In this document: positions 6,890 to 13,002 of the stretch, piece by piece
How the letters are laid out: each line of letters opens with the position of its first letter
How positions within the stretch are numbered: position 1 is the stretch's first letter
Assembly (NCBI GenBank): GCA_902797275.1
Contig: CADBSI010000087.1
Location: forward strand, 1-13,434
Direction of reading: 5' to 3'
Source: an uncultured Erysipelotrichaceae bacterium
GTDB lineage: Bacteria > Bacillota_I > Bacilli_A > RF39 > UBA660
DNA: 13,434 nucleotides
Program-made: the position numbers and the translations under genes
Notes under the pieces: generated by a model
Databases searched by the model: none
What the model saw: the letters and a program-made list of their open reading frames with translations, nothing else
What the model was told of the DNA's origin: nothing

Positions 6890-8344
6890 ATGAAAAAATT
6901 ATTTAAAATGATTATGGTACTTTTACTTGCAGTAACATGTTTAATGCAAAGTATTATAGTTAATGCAGCTGGAAATGGTAAAATTACTATTACTAAGGCT
7001 GAAATAGGTAAAACTTATTCAATTTATAAGTTATTTGATCTAGAAAGTTATAATTCAGAAACTGGTGCTTACACTTATACTATTGATATTAATAGTAAAT
7101 GGTATGATTTTGTTCTAAATGGTGCTGGTAAAGATTATATTACTTTAACAGATTATATAGAAACTAAAAAGATAGTATCTTGGAATACTAACAAAAATAC
7201 AGAGAGTGATCATGCAGAATTTGCTAAACTTGCTCTTAAATATGCTAAGGATTCAAATCCCGAAATAGCTGCAACTGATACTAAAACAGCAGAAACAATT
7301 ACGGTTGAATTTACAGGTCTTGATTTAGGCTATTATTTAATAGATTCATCACTTGGGGCTCTTTGTGGTTTAACAACTACTAAGCCAAGTGCAAATCTTG
7401 AAGAAAAAAACTCAGTTCCTACAATTGATAAGGAAGTAAAAGAAGATTCAACTGGTGAGTTTGGAAAAGAAAATAGTGCTCAAATAGGAGATACAGTTGA
7501 ATTTAAAACAACTATTACAATTGGTAAGGGTGCAATTAACTATACTTTATATGATAAGATGAGTGCAGGACTTACTTATAAAGGTATTGATAAAGTTGTA
7601 TTAATTAAAGCAGGTGAAACTACTGAAACAACAGTCGCTAATACAAATTATACTGTTAAAACAGATGTTACAGGTTATACTTTTGTTATTGCATTTGATA
7701 ATAATTATCTAAATACTTTAAACTCTGGTGATAAATTAGTAGTTTACTATACAGCAACTTTAAATACTGATGCTATCGTTGCAGGAATTGGTAATCCAAA
7801 TAAAACAATTTTAAAATATGGTGATTCAACTAATCATACAACTGAACCATCAACAACAACAACTTATACTTATGAATTTGATGTTGTAAAAACCAAAAGT
7901 AATAGTGAATTACTAGATGGAGCAGAATTTAAATTATATACATCTAATGATAGTACAACACCTTTAAAATTTACTGTTATAAATGGTGTTTATAAAGTAG
8001 ATCCAAATGGAGAAACTGATACAATTGTTGTAAATGGTAAAGCAAGAATTGAAGGATTAGATCTTGATACTTACTATTTAGAAGAAACTAAAAATCCAGC
8101 TGGTTATAACAAATTAACTTCAAGAGTTTCATTTACTGTAACAAAAGATGGTAATCGTACAGCAACAATTGAAAATGATATATACAAAAGTGGTGGAGTT
8201 CGAATTATAAACAATACTGGTACTGAACTTCCATCAACAGGTGGTATGGGTACAGTTCTATTCATAGTAATTGGAACATTAATGGTACTTGGTTTTGGTG
8301 TATTACTAGTTACTAAATTACGTATTAGTAAAATGTCAATCTAA
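6890..8344 (+). CDS. Major shaft pilin (LPSTG, isopeptide-forming fimbrial protein)
   Basis: A 484-residue pilin, likely the repeated shaft subunit. The signal peptide ends near VNAA (about 27). An N-terminal domain runs to about 175, then comes a junction PTIDKEVK (177-184) whose Lys (K181 or K184) matches the position of the pilin-motif Lys that joins subunits. A middle domain covers about 185-325. A C-terminal CnaB-like domain (about 328-432) has K334, the E-box YYLEETKNPAGY (E399) and N429, the triad of an internal Lys-Asn isopeptide bond. LPSTG (447-451), a membrane segment and a basic tail close the protein. AGAAAGGA (6872-6879) is the ribosome site. Codon use is slightly less AT-biased than in the neighbours, fitting high expression. 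The hairpin directly downstream supports a separately tuned transcript. Confidence 0.9.
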   Translation: MKKLFKMIMVLLLAVTCLMQSIIVNAAGNGKITITKAEIGKTYSIYKLFDLESYNSETGAYTYTIDINSKWYDFVLNGAGKDYITLTDYIETKKIVSWNTNKNTESDHAEFAKLALKYAKDSNPEIAATDTKTAETITVEFTGLDLGYYLIDSSLGALCGLTTTKPSANLEEKNSVPTIDKEVKEDSTGEFGKENSAQIGDTVEFKTTITIGKGAINYTLYDKMSAGLTYKGIDKVVLIKAGETTETTVANTNYTVKTDVTGYTFVIAFDNNYLNTLNSGDKLVVYYTATLNTDAIVAGIGNPNKTILKYGDSTNHTTEPSTTTTYTYEFDVVKTKSNSELLDGAEFKLYTSNDSTTPLKFTVINGVYKVDPNGETDTIVVNGKARIEGLDLDTYYLEETKNPAGYNKLTSRVSFTVTKDGNRTATIENDIYKSGGVRIINNTGTELPSTGGMGTVLFIVIGTLMVLGFGVLLVTKLRISKMSI

Positions 8345-8375
8345 AAAATGAATTAGTCAGCTTAGTATGTTTGTT

Positions 8376-8398
8376 CTAAGGGAGTTTTTCTCCCTTAG
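8376..8398 (+). promoter_or_regulatory. Stem-loop without U-tract after the major pilin
   Basis: CTAAGGGAG/CTCCCTTAG form a perfect 9-bp stem with a five-T loop, 32 bases after the pilin stop. The bases that follow are GGCAATATA, not a T-run, so it is not a standard intrinsic terminator. It could protect the upstream mRNA 3' end, be a processing site, or act as a partial terminator that lowers sortase output. Confidence 0.7.
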
Positions 8399-8428
8399 GG
8401 CAATATATAAATAGGAGGTAAAGGAATT

Positions 8429-9304
8429 ATGAAAAAGAATAAAATTACTTTAATCATGATATTATTTTTTTTCATAGGGCTTTTAGTCCTATTATACCCA
8501 GCAATTAGTTCTTATTACAATGAAAAGGTTAGTACAAAGGCAATTTTCAACTATGAATCTTTATTAGAAAATAATCCTGATCAAGAAAAATATCAAAAAA
8601 TGTTTGAAGAAGCCAAGATTTATAATCAAAAGTTATTAAATTTAAAAGAACCTTTAATTGAACATGATACGATAGATGGGTATAAAAATATTTTAAATAT
8701 TAATAATACAGGTATGATGGGTTATTTAACTATTAATAAAATTAAAGTCGAACTTCCTATTTACCATGGAACTAGTCAAGAAGTGTTAGGTACATCAGTT
8801 GGTCATTTAGAAGGAACAAGTTTTCCTATTGGCGAAAAAGGTACTCATACGGTTTTATCAGCCCATAGAGGTCTACCTTCTTCTAAGTTATTTACTGATT
8901 TAGATAAATTAGAAATAGGAGATAATTTTAAGTTAACAATTCTTGATAAAACTTTTAACTATGAAGTAGATAAAATAACAATAGTTAGTCCCAAAGAATT
9001 AGATGAGGTAAAAATCGATAAAGATAGTGATTACATTACTCTTTTAACTTGTACTCCTTATGGCATAAATACCCATCGCTTACTAGTAAGAGGAAAAAGA
9101 GTAGAAGGAAATAAAAAAAATACCTATATTTCAACTGAGGGATATAGTGTTAATAAACTAATAGTTATGCCCCTAGTAGCATTACCAATTATTCTAACTT
9201 TGTTCTTAGTAATTCTTTTCAAACCAGTTAAAAGAAATTATAAAGATATATATATAAAAGAATTAAAAAATAAATTAAACGGGAGGGTTTATGAAAAAAA
9301 ATAA
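8429..9304 (+). CDS. srtC: Class C sortase (pilus polymerase)
   Basis: A 291-residue sortase that joins pilin subunits by cutting the LPxTG Thr-Gly bond and transferring the Thr to the pilin-motif Lys of the next subunit. It has an N-terminal membrane segment (about 7-25) and a catalytic core with H146 (LSAHRG), C208 (TLLTC) and R217 (GINTHRLLVRG). A second membrane segment near the C-terminus (about 244-265) and a basic tail are typical of class C enzymes. The lid region before the core (about 70-90) reads LNLKEPLIEHD and lacks the usual DPF/DPW active-site plug. AGGAGGT at 8413-8419 gives a strong start. The gene follows the pilin hairpin and overlaps the next gene by 14 bp. Confidence 0.92.
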   Translation: MKKNKITLIMILFFFIGLLVLLYPAISSYYNEKVSTKAIFNYESLLENNPDQEKYQKMFEEAKIYNQKLLNLKEPLIEHDTIDGYKNILNINNTGMMGYLTINKIKVELPIYHGTSQEVLGTSVGHLEGTSFPIGEKGTHTVLSAHRGLPSSKLFTDLDKLEIGDNFKLTILDKTFNYEVDKITIVSPKELDEVKIDKDSDYITLLTCTPYGINTHRLLVRGKRVEGNKKNTYISTEGYSVNKLIVMPLVALPIILTLFLVILFKPVKRNYKDIYIKELKNKLNGRVYEKK

Positions 9305-10157
9305 ATTATTAATTATCATAGGAATTTTTATCTTTCTTTTATCTTTAAATGTTAAAGCTGATACTTTTGATTTTACTAAAAAAGGATCAATTACTATTGA
9401 TGTTATTGATGATAACTCAAAACCACTTACAGACTTAGAACTTACTCTTTATAAAATAGGTGAGGCTTATGAAAAAGATAATAATTTAAGTTTTAAATAT
9501 GTTTCTGAACTTAATTCATGTAAAGTCTTAATAAATGATATTACTACTAGTAATGTAGATGAAATTTATTCTTGTCTTAAAGATAAAAATATAGAAAAAA
9601 TTACTAATAAAACTGATAAAAATGGTTCCATTAAATTTTCTAATTTAAGTCTTGGTTTATATTTAGTTGAACAAACTAATAAAATAGAAGGTTATAATAA
9701 ACTAGATAAATTTATTATAATGTTACCTAATATAACTAATAATGGTTATGAATATGATGTTCATTCTACACCTAAATGTGAAATAGAAAAGTTTATTGAT
9801 ATAACTATTAAAAAAGTATGGAATAGTGGTAATAGTAAAATACCAAGAGTTATTTCAGTTGAATTATTTAAAGGAGAAGAACTTATTCAACTTGTTAATT
9901 TAAGTATTTATAATAACTGGGAATATACATTAACAAATTTACCAGCAAGTGATGATTATTATGTTAAAGAATTTAATATTTTACCAGATTATGTTGTAAC
10001 TTATAAAAGAATAGGAAATACTTTTATTGTTACAAATACAAATACCTTAGTTCAAACGGGTCAAAATACTTTAATTATTGAAATACTTTGTTTTACCGGA
10101 CTTATTTGTCTTTTAATAGGAGTAGTTTTAAATAGGATTAAACATGAAAAAGATTAG
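9291..10157 (+). CDS. Basal or minor pilin with variant LVQTG sorting signal
   Basis: A 288-residue secreted protein. The signal peptide is cut near VKA/DT (23-24). An N-terminal SpaA-like domain (about 30-140) has GSITIDV and LGLYLVEQTN...GY (121-135). A CnaB domain (about 168-250) has the KKVW start (K174/K175), E227 and N249 in positions suited to an isopeptide bond. The sorting signal is LVQTG (253-257), then a membrane segment and an RIKHEKD tail. It lacks the Pro of LPxTG, unlike the two upstream pilins, so a different sortase probably handles it. A basal subunit linking the pilus to the wall fits its size and position in the operon. GGGAGGG (9281-9287) lies inside the preceding gene, and both flanks overlap by 14 bp, pointing to coupled translation. 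Confidence 0.85.
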   Translation: MKKNKLLIIIGIFIFLLSLNVKADTFDFTKKGSITIDVIDDNSKPLTDLELTLYKIGEAYEKDNNLSFKYVSELNSCKVLINDITTSNVDEIYSCLKDKNIEKITNKTDKNGSIKFSNLSLGLYLVEQTNKIEGYNKLDKFIIMLPNITNNGYEYDVHSTPKCEIEKFIDITIKKVWNSGNSKIPRVISVELFKGEELIQLVNLSIYNNWEYTLTNLPASDDYYVKEFNILPDYVVTYKRIGNTFIVTNTNTLVQTGQNTLIIEILCFTGLICLLIGVVLNRIKHEKD

Positions 10158-10713
10158 TAAAATATTTTTTGGTTTAGGAACTATTCTAATTATTTTATCT
10201 ATATTTTTCTTAATTAATGACTTAAATGAAGATAAATTAGCAGGTGCAACTTCAAAAAAAGTTTTAGGAATAATTGAAAACGATTTAGATAATAATGATA
10301 ATTCTAATAAGAATTATGTTGATGATACAATTTTAATAGATGGTTATAACTATATTGGGATAATTGAAATACCAAGTATTAATTTAAAACTTCCTATTAT
10401 ATCAACTTTTGATTATGATAGATTAAAAATTGCTCCTTGTATTTATTATGGAAGTATTGAAACTAATGATTTAGTTATTTGTGGTCATTCTTATAAAAAT
10501 CACTTTCGTTATTTAAAAGAATTAAAAAGTGGTGATATAATAACAATTACTGATATGAATTCTAATACTTATTATTATGAAGTTGCATTAGTAGAAATAT
10601 TAAAACCAACTGAAGTTTTAGAAATGATTGATAGTTCTTTTGATTTAACTTTATATACTTGTACAAGTGATAGTAGAAATCGTATAACTGTAAGATGTAA
10701 TCGAATTAAATAA
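10144..10713 (+). CDS. Short second sortase (class B/D-like), likely for the LVQTG pilin
   Basis: A 189-residue sortase with an N-terminal membrane anchor (about 7-25) and an acidic, Asn-rich linker. The catalytic core starts at YIGIIEIPSINLKLP (70-84). Candidate catalytic residues are H115 (VICGHSY), C173 (LTLYTC) and R180 (RNRITVRC). It has no C-terminal membrane segment, so it differs from the class C enzyme upstream. From memory this form (…LKIAPC..Y.G…LVI..H) is a recurrent companion of QTG-type basal pilins in Bacillota. Its likely job is to process the adjacent LVQTG subunit, either attaching it to the wall or adding it to the fibre base; this is inferred from adjacency. It overlaps the pilin gene by 14 bp, with only a modest AGGA (10134-10137) as ribosome site. 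Confidence 0.88.
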   Translation: MKKISKIFFGLGTILIILSIFFLINDLNEDKLAGATSKKVLGIIENDLDNNDNSNKNYVDDTILIDGYNYIGIIEIPSINLKLPIISTFDYDRLKIAPCIYYGSIETNDLVICGHSYKNHFRYLKELKSGDIITITDMNSNTYYYEVALVEILKPTEVLEMIDSSFDLTLYTCTSDSRNRITVRCNRIK

Positions 10714-10725
10714 TTACATCTTTTT
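10692..10725 (+). terminator. Intrinsic terminator of the pilus operon
   Basis: AAGATGTAAT/ATTACATCTT form a 10-bp perfect stem (10692-10701 and 10713-10722) with an 11-base loop. The T-run 10721-10725 follows. The left arm lies within the last sortase codons, and the stop TAA (10711-10713) falls at the loop/right-arm boundary. Confidence 0.7.
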
Positions 10726-10770
10726 GGTATAAATATATATAACATATAACAAAATAATTGTTAGTAATAA

Positions 10771-10790
10771 AAAAAACAGCTAAAGCTGTT
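10771..10790 (-). terminator. Intrinsic terminator downstream of tRNA-Glu
   Basis: On the minus strand the stem AACAGC/GCTGTT (loop TTTA) is followed by a run of T (the A-run at 10769-10776 of the + strand). It sits a few bases beyond the 3' CCA end of the tRNA-Glu gene and should end the tRNA transcript. Confidence 0.75.
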
Positions 10791-10798
10791 ATTTCTAA

Positions 10799-10874
10799 TG
10801 GTAGTCTGTATGGGGTTTGAACCCATGTATGTAACCTTGAGAGGGTTATGTGTTAACCACTTCACCAACAGACC
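10799..10874 (-). tRNA. tRNA-Glu (anticodon CTC)
   Basis: Read on the minus strand, the acceptor GGTCTGT pairs with ACAGACT (first pair G-U), then discriminator A and an encoded CCA. The D loop is AAGTGGTTAA. The anticodon arm is TAACC-CTCTCAA-GGTTA, giving anticodon CTC, which reads GAG. The variable loop is CATAC and the T arm ATGGG-TTCAAAC-CCCAT. D loop and overall layout match Glu tRNAs of Gram-positives. Confidence 0.93.
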
Positions 10875-10875
10875 A

Positions 10876-10905
10876 TGCTAGAAGACCAAGGTCCCCTTTT
10901 TAGCA
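10876..10905 (-). other. Hairpin directly 5' of tRNA-Glu
   Basis: On the minus strand an outer stem TGCTA/TAGCA encloses an inner stem of GGGGAC with GTCTTC (two G-U pairs, loop CTTG); four A bulge on one side. It ends one base before the tRNA 5' end. No U-tract follows. It may guide RNase P cleavage or be a leader structure; its role is unknown. Confidence 0.45.
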
Positions 10906-10979
10906 TTTCTTGATAATTAAATCGCATTATGATAAGGTAGAGTAGCAATTTAATTAAAACTTCATTTTTTTAAAACAAA

Positions 10980-11007
10980 GAAAAATAAAACCCGCGGTAA
11001 GACGAGT
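10980..11007 (-). terminator. Possible terminator downstream of tRNA-Met
   Basis: On the minus strand ACTCG/CGGGT (one T-G pair, loop of eight) is followed by TTTTATTTTT. It begins about ten bases after the tRNA-Met 3' end. The short stem makes it a weak call; readthrough into tRNA-Glu is possible, since I found no clear promoter between the two tRNA genes. Confidence 0.4.
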
Positions 11008-11017
11008 AATTTTTAAA

Positions 11018-11094
11018 TGGTAGCGAGAGAGGGATTCGAACCCACGACCCTTTGGGTATGAACCAAATGCTCTAGCCAACTGAGCTATCTCGCC
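11018..11094 (-). tRNA. tRNA-Met (anticodon CAT, elongator type)
   Basis: On the minus strand, acceptor GGCGAGA/TCTCGCT (first pair G-U), discriminator A and encoded CCA. Anticodon arm TTTGG-TTCATAC-CCAAA, anticodon CAT. The paired acceptor top argues against initiator tRNA, and the TTCATAC loop and TAGCTCAG D arm resemble elongator Met rather than the lysidine-modified Ile tRNA. In the T stem (GTGGG/CCCTC) the second pair is T-T. Confidence 0.92.
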
Positions 11095-11104
11095 ATGAAC
11101 AAAA

Positions 11105-11136
11105 ATTATATTATCACAAAATAAAAGTTTTGACAA
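11105..11136 (-). promoter_or_regulatory. Promoter of the tRNA genes
   Basis: On the minus strand TTGTCA (11131-11136) is followed by overlapping -10 candidates: TGT-GATAAT at 15 bases, TAATAT at 17, and TATAAT (11105-11110) at 20. Transcription would start just ahead of tRNA-Met at 11094. The exact -10 cannot be settled by eye. Confidence 0.5.
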
Positions 11137-11143
11137 GTAATTT

Positions 11144-11183
11144 TTATCAATTTCTTGTTAATTTTTTTAAAATATGTTAGTAT
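11144..11183 (+). promoter_or_regulatory. Candidate promoter region of the HD-domain gene
   Basis: Two overlapping options exist. TTATCA (11144-11149), 18 bases, TAAAAT (11168-11173). Or TTGTTA (11155-11160), 17 bases, TAGTAT (11178-11183) with an upstream TGT extension; this second one would start transcription inside the ribosome site, which makes the first more likely. Confidence 0.35.
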
Positions 11184-11199
11184 TAGAAAGGTGATTTAA

Positions 11200-11688
11200 A
11201 TGAGAGAGTTAACATTTGGAGAAATTAGTCATGATATAATTAAAAAAGAAAAGTATCTATCTTTAAAAACTGAGTACCACCATGGTTTAACTCGTTATAT
11301 GCATTCTTTAAGAGTTGCTAAGTATACGTATATAATTACAAAAATCTTAAAATTAAATTATATAGAAGCAACAAGAGCAGCTTTGCTCCATGATTATTTT
11401 AATGAACTAGAATATTTAGATAAAGTTTGGCTTGATAAACCAAGAATTCATCCTTTTTTATCTTTAAATAATGCAAGTCATGAATACAAATTAACTTTAC
11501 TTGAAAAAAATATTATAATATCACATATGTTTCCAATCGGGGGTATTAAACCAGAATACTTAGAAAGTTGGATTGTAACAATAGTTGATAAAAGTGTAGC
11601 AACTTATGAGTATATTAATTTTAAATTTAAAGATAGTTTTACGCTTCAGTTTATTTTTTTATTTAATTTTTTAAGTTTTAAATTATAA
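11200..11688 (+). CDS. HD-domain protein (putative phosphohydrolase)
   Basis: A 162-residue cytosolic protein with an HD-superfamily metal site: H35 (YMHSLRVA), H64-D65 (ALLHDYF), further His at 94 (NASHEY) and 109 (ISHMFP), and D130 (TIVDK). The H...HD...D order is that of metal-dependent phosphohydrolases, which act on nucleotides or other phosphate esters; the substrate is unknown. The last 15 residues are mainly Phe and Leu and may pack on the core or touch the membrane. GAAAGGTG (11186-11193) supports the start. It stands between the tRNA genes and ftsA, but ftsA has its own promoter, so it is probably a one-gene unit. Confidence 0.8.
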   Translation: MRELTFGEISHDIIKKEKYLSLKTEYHHGLTRYMHSLRVAKYTYIITKILKLNYIEATRAALLHDYFNELEYLDKVWLDKPRIHPFLSLNNASHEYKLTLLEKNIIISHMFPIGGIKPEYLESWIVTIVDKSVATYEYINFKFKDSFTLQFIFLFNFLSFKL

Positions 11689-11725
11689 TTTTTTTTAAGA
11701 AATAATGGGTTTTTCTTGAAAAAAA
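11689..11725 (+). other. Long A/T hairpin between the HD gene and ftsA
   Basis: AAGAAA/TTTCTT (11697-11702 and 11712-11717) extended by a T-run pairing with an A-run gives a 14-bp stem with one T-G pair and a nine-base loop containing GGG. It follows the HD gene stop at once. The T-run is in the left arm, not after the hairpin, so it is at best an imperfect terminator; the ftsA -35 box lies in its right arm. Confidence 0.45.
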
Positions 11726-11743
11726 ATAATATTTATGTATAAT
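11716..11743 (+). promoter_or_regulatory. Sigma-A promoter of ftsA-ftsZ
   Basis: TTGAAA (11716-11721), a 16-base spacer, and a perfect TATAAT (11738-11743). Expected start near 11750, leaving a very short leader that still includes the AAGGTAGG ribosome site. Confidence 0.65.
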
Positions 11744-11765
11744 TATATTTATAAGGTAGGTGTTT

Positions 11766-12989
11766 ATGATATATACAAGTGTTGATATAGGTAGTCATTC
11801 TATAAAAATAGTTGTTTCAGAAAAAATAAATGATAAGTTCTATGTATTAGCATCTACTAGTGTTAGAAGTAGTGGAATTAAAAAAGGAATAATAAAAGAT
11901 AAGGAACTTGCTCTTAATAGTTTAAAAGAAGCAATTACTAATATAAATAAAGATTTAGGTGTTTCTATAACTAAAGTATTTCTAAGCTTTCCTTTGTTTT
12001 TAGTAAATACTTCTATCGAGACAGCTGATGTTTCTGTTAGTGGTATTGTTTCATTTGATGATATTAAAAATGTTATTAATAAGACAGTATCTGAAAATAT
12101 TTCTTCTAAAGAAGAAGTTTTATATTTAGAACCAATTGTATTTGAAATAGATTCTGATTTACAAGTAATAGATCCTAAAGGATTAACAGCTGAAAAATTA
12201 AAAGTTAGATGTGCTGTTAGTACTATTGAAAAAAAATATTTATATGATTATTTTACTTTATTTCAAGAATTAAAGGTTGAAGTAGTAGATTTAACTTATG
12301 GTGTTATTGGAGATTATTTTGAAAATGCTAATATGGAAATGAATCGTAAACTTGGAGTTTTAGTAAACTTAGGTTATTCCAAATCAGAAATAGCTATTTT
12401 TAATAAGGGTATTATGCTAAAAGGAGAAGTTTTACCAATAGGAACCAAAAAAATTGATAAAGATATTAGTTATATATATAAAATTGATAAAAAAGAAGCA
12501 ATTCAATTAAAAGAAAACTTTGCTGTTAGTAGTAGTAAATATGCCGATATAAATAACTATATAGAACTTGATAATCTAAATGGCGAAAGAATTAAAATTA
12601 ATCAAGTAGAAATTAGTCAAATAATAGAAGCTAGGTTAAAAGAAATATTAAAAAGTGTCAAAAATGAGATAAATAACTTAACAAATAGAACTATTAGTTA
12701 TATAATTATAACTGGGGGAATAACAAACTTAGTTGGCTTTCCTTATTTAGTAGATGAGGAGTTTAAAATTGATAAGATAGTTTCTAATATTACTAGTATT
12801 GGAGTTAGAAATAATATCTATTCAACTAGTTTAGGTTTGAATAAGTATTTTGCCTATAAAGCAAAGTCTAGAAATATAGATTATTTATTGTTTGATTTAG
12901 AAAATAAAGAAAAATTGACATCAAAAAAAAATAAGGTAAGCACAAGAGATAATCTGATAGAAAAAATAGAAGCTTACTTGAAAGGTTAG
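11766..12989 (+). CDS. ftsA: Cell division protein FtsA
   Basis: Actin-fold ATPase that ties FtsZ filaments to the membrane and recruits the divisome. The phosphate-1 motif is SVDIGSHSIKIVV at the N-terminus. The SHS2-type 1C region follows (VFLSFPLFLVNTSIETADV...). Phosphate-2 is GVLVNLGYSKSEIAIF, and the adenosine motif is IIITGGITNLVG. The last residues, NLIEKIEAYLKG, form a short amphipathic helix suited to membrane targeting. Length is 407 residues, within the family range. I start at the ATG at 11766: AAGGTAGG (11753-11760) is five bases upstream, whereas the GTG at 11760 overlaps that site. ftsZ follows after 13 bases, so the two are co-transcribed. Divergence from model FtsA sequences is considerable but the motifs are intact. 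Confidence 0.93.
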   Translation: MIYTSVDIGSHSIKIVVSEKINDKFYVLASTSVRSSGIKKGIIKDKELALNSLKEAITNINKDLGVSITKVFLSFPLFLVNTSIETADVSVSGIVSFDDIKNVINKTVSENISSKEEVLYLEPIVFEIDSDLQVIDPKGLTAEKLKVRCAVSTIEKKYLYDYFTLFQELKVEVVDLTYGVIGDYFENANMEMNRKLGVLVNLGYSKSEIAIFNKGIMLKGEVLPIGTKKIDKDISYIYKIDKKEAIQLKENFAVSSSKYADINNYIELDNLNGERIKINQVEISQIIEARLKEILKSVKNEINNLTNRTISYIIITGGITNLVGFPYLVDEEFKIDKIVSNITSIGVRNNIYSTSLGLNKYFAYKAKSRNIDYLLFDLENKEKLTSKKNKVSTRDNLIEKIEAYLKG

Positions 12990-13002
12990 GGAGGAATTAA
13001 AT

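Noticed and set aside
11130..11135. A perfect TTGACA on the + strand
   Set aside because: No acceptable -10 box follows at 16-18 bases. On the other strand the same bases form the better-placed tRNA promoter -35.
10954..11136. A 60-codon minus-strand ORF including GEIAQLARAFGSYPKGRGFE
   Set aside because: It runs straight through the tRNA-Met gene. Translating tRNA genes yields this familiar peptide pattern, so it is spurious.
11760..11765. GTG at 11760 as the ftsA start
   Set aside because: It overlaps the ribosome site; the ATG at 11766 has proper spacing and gives the usual FtsA N-terminus.
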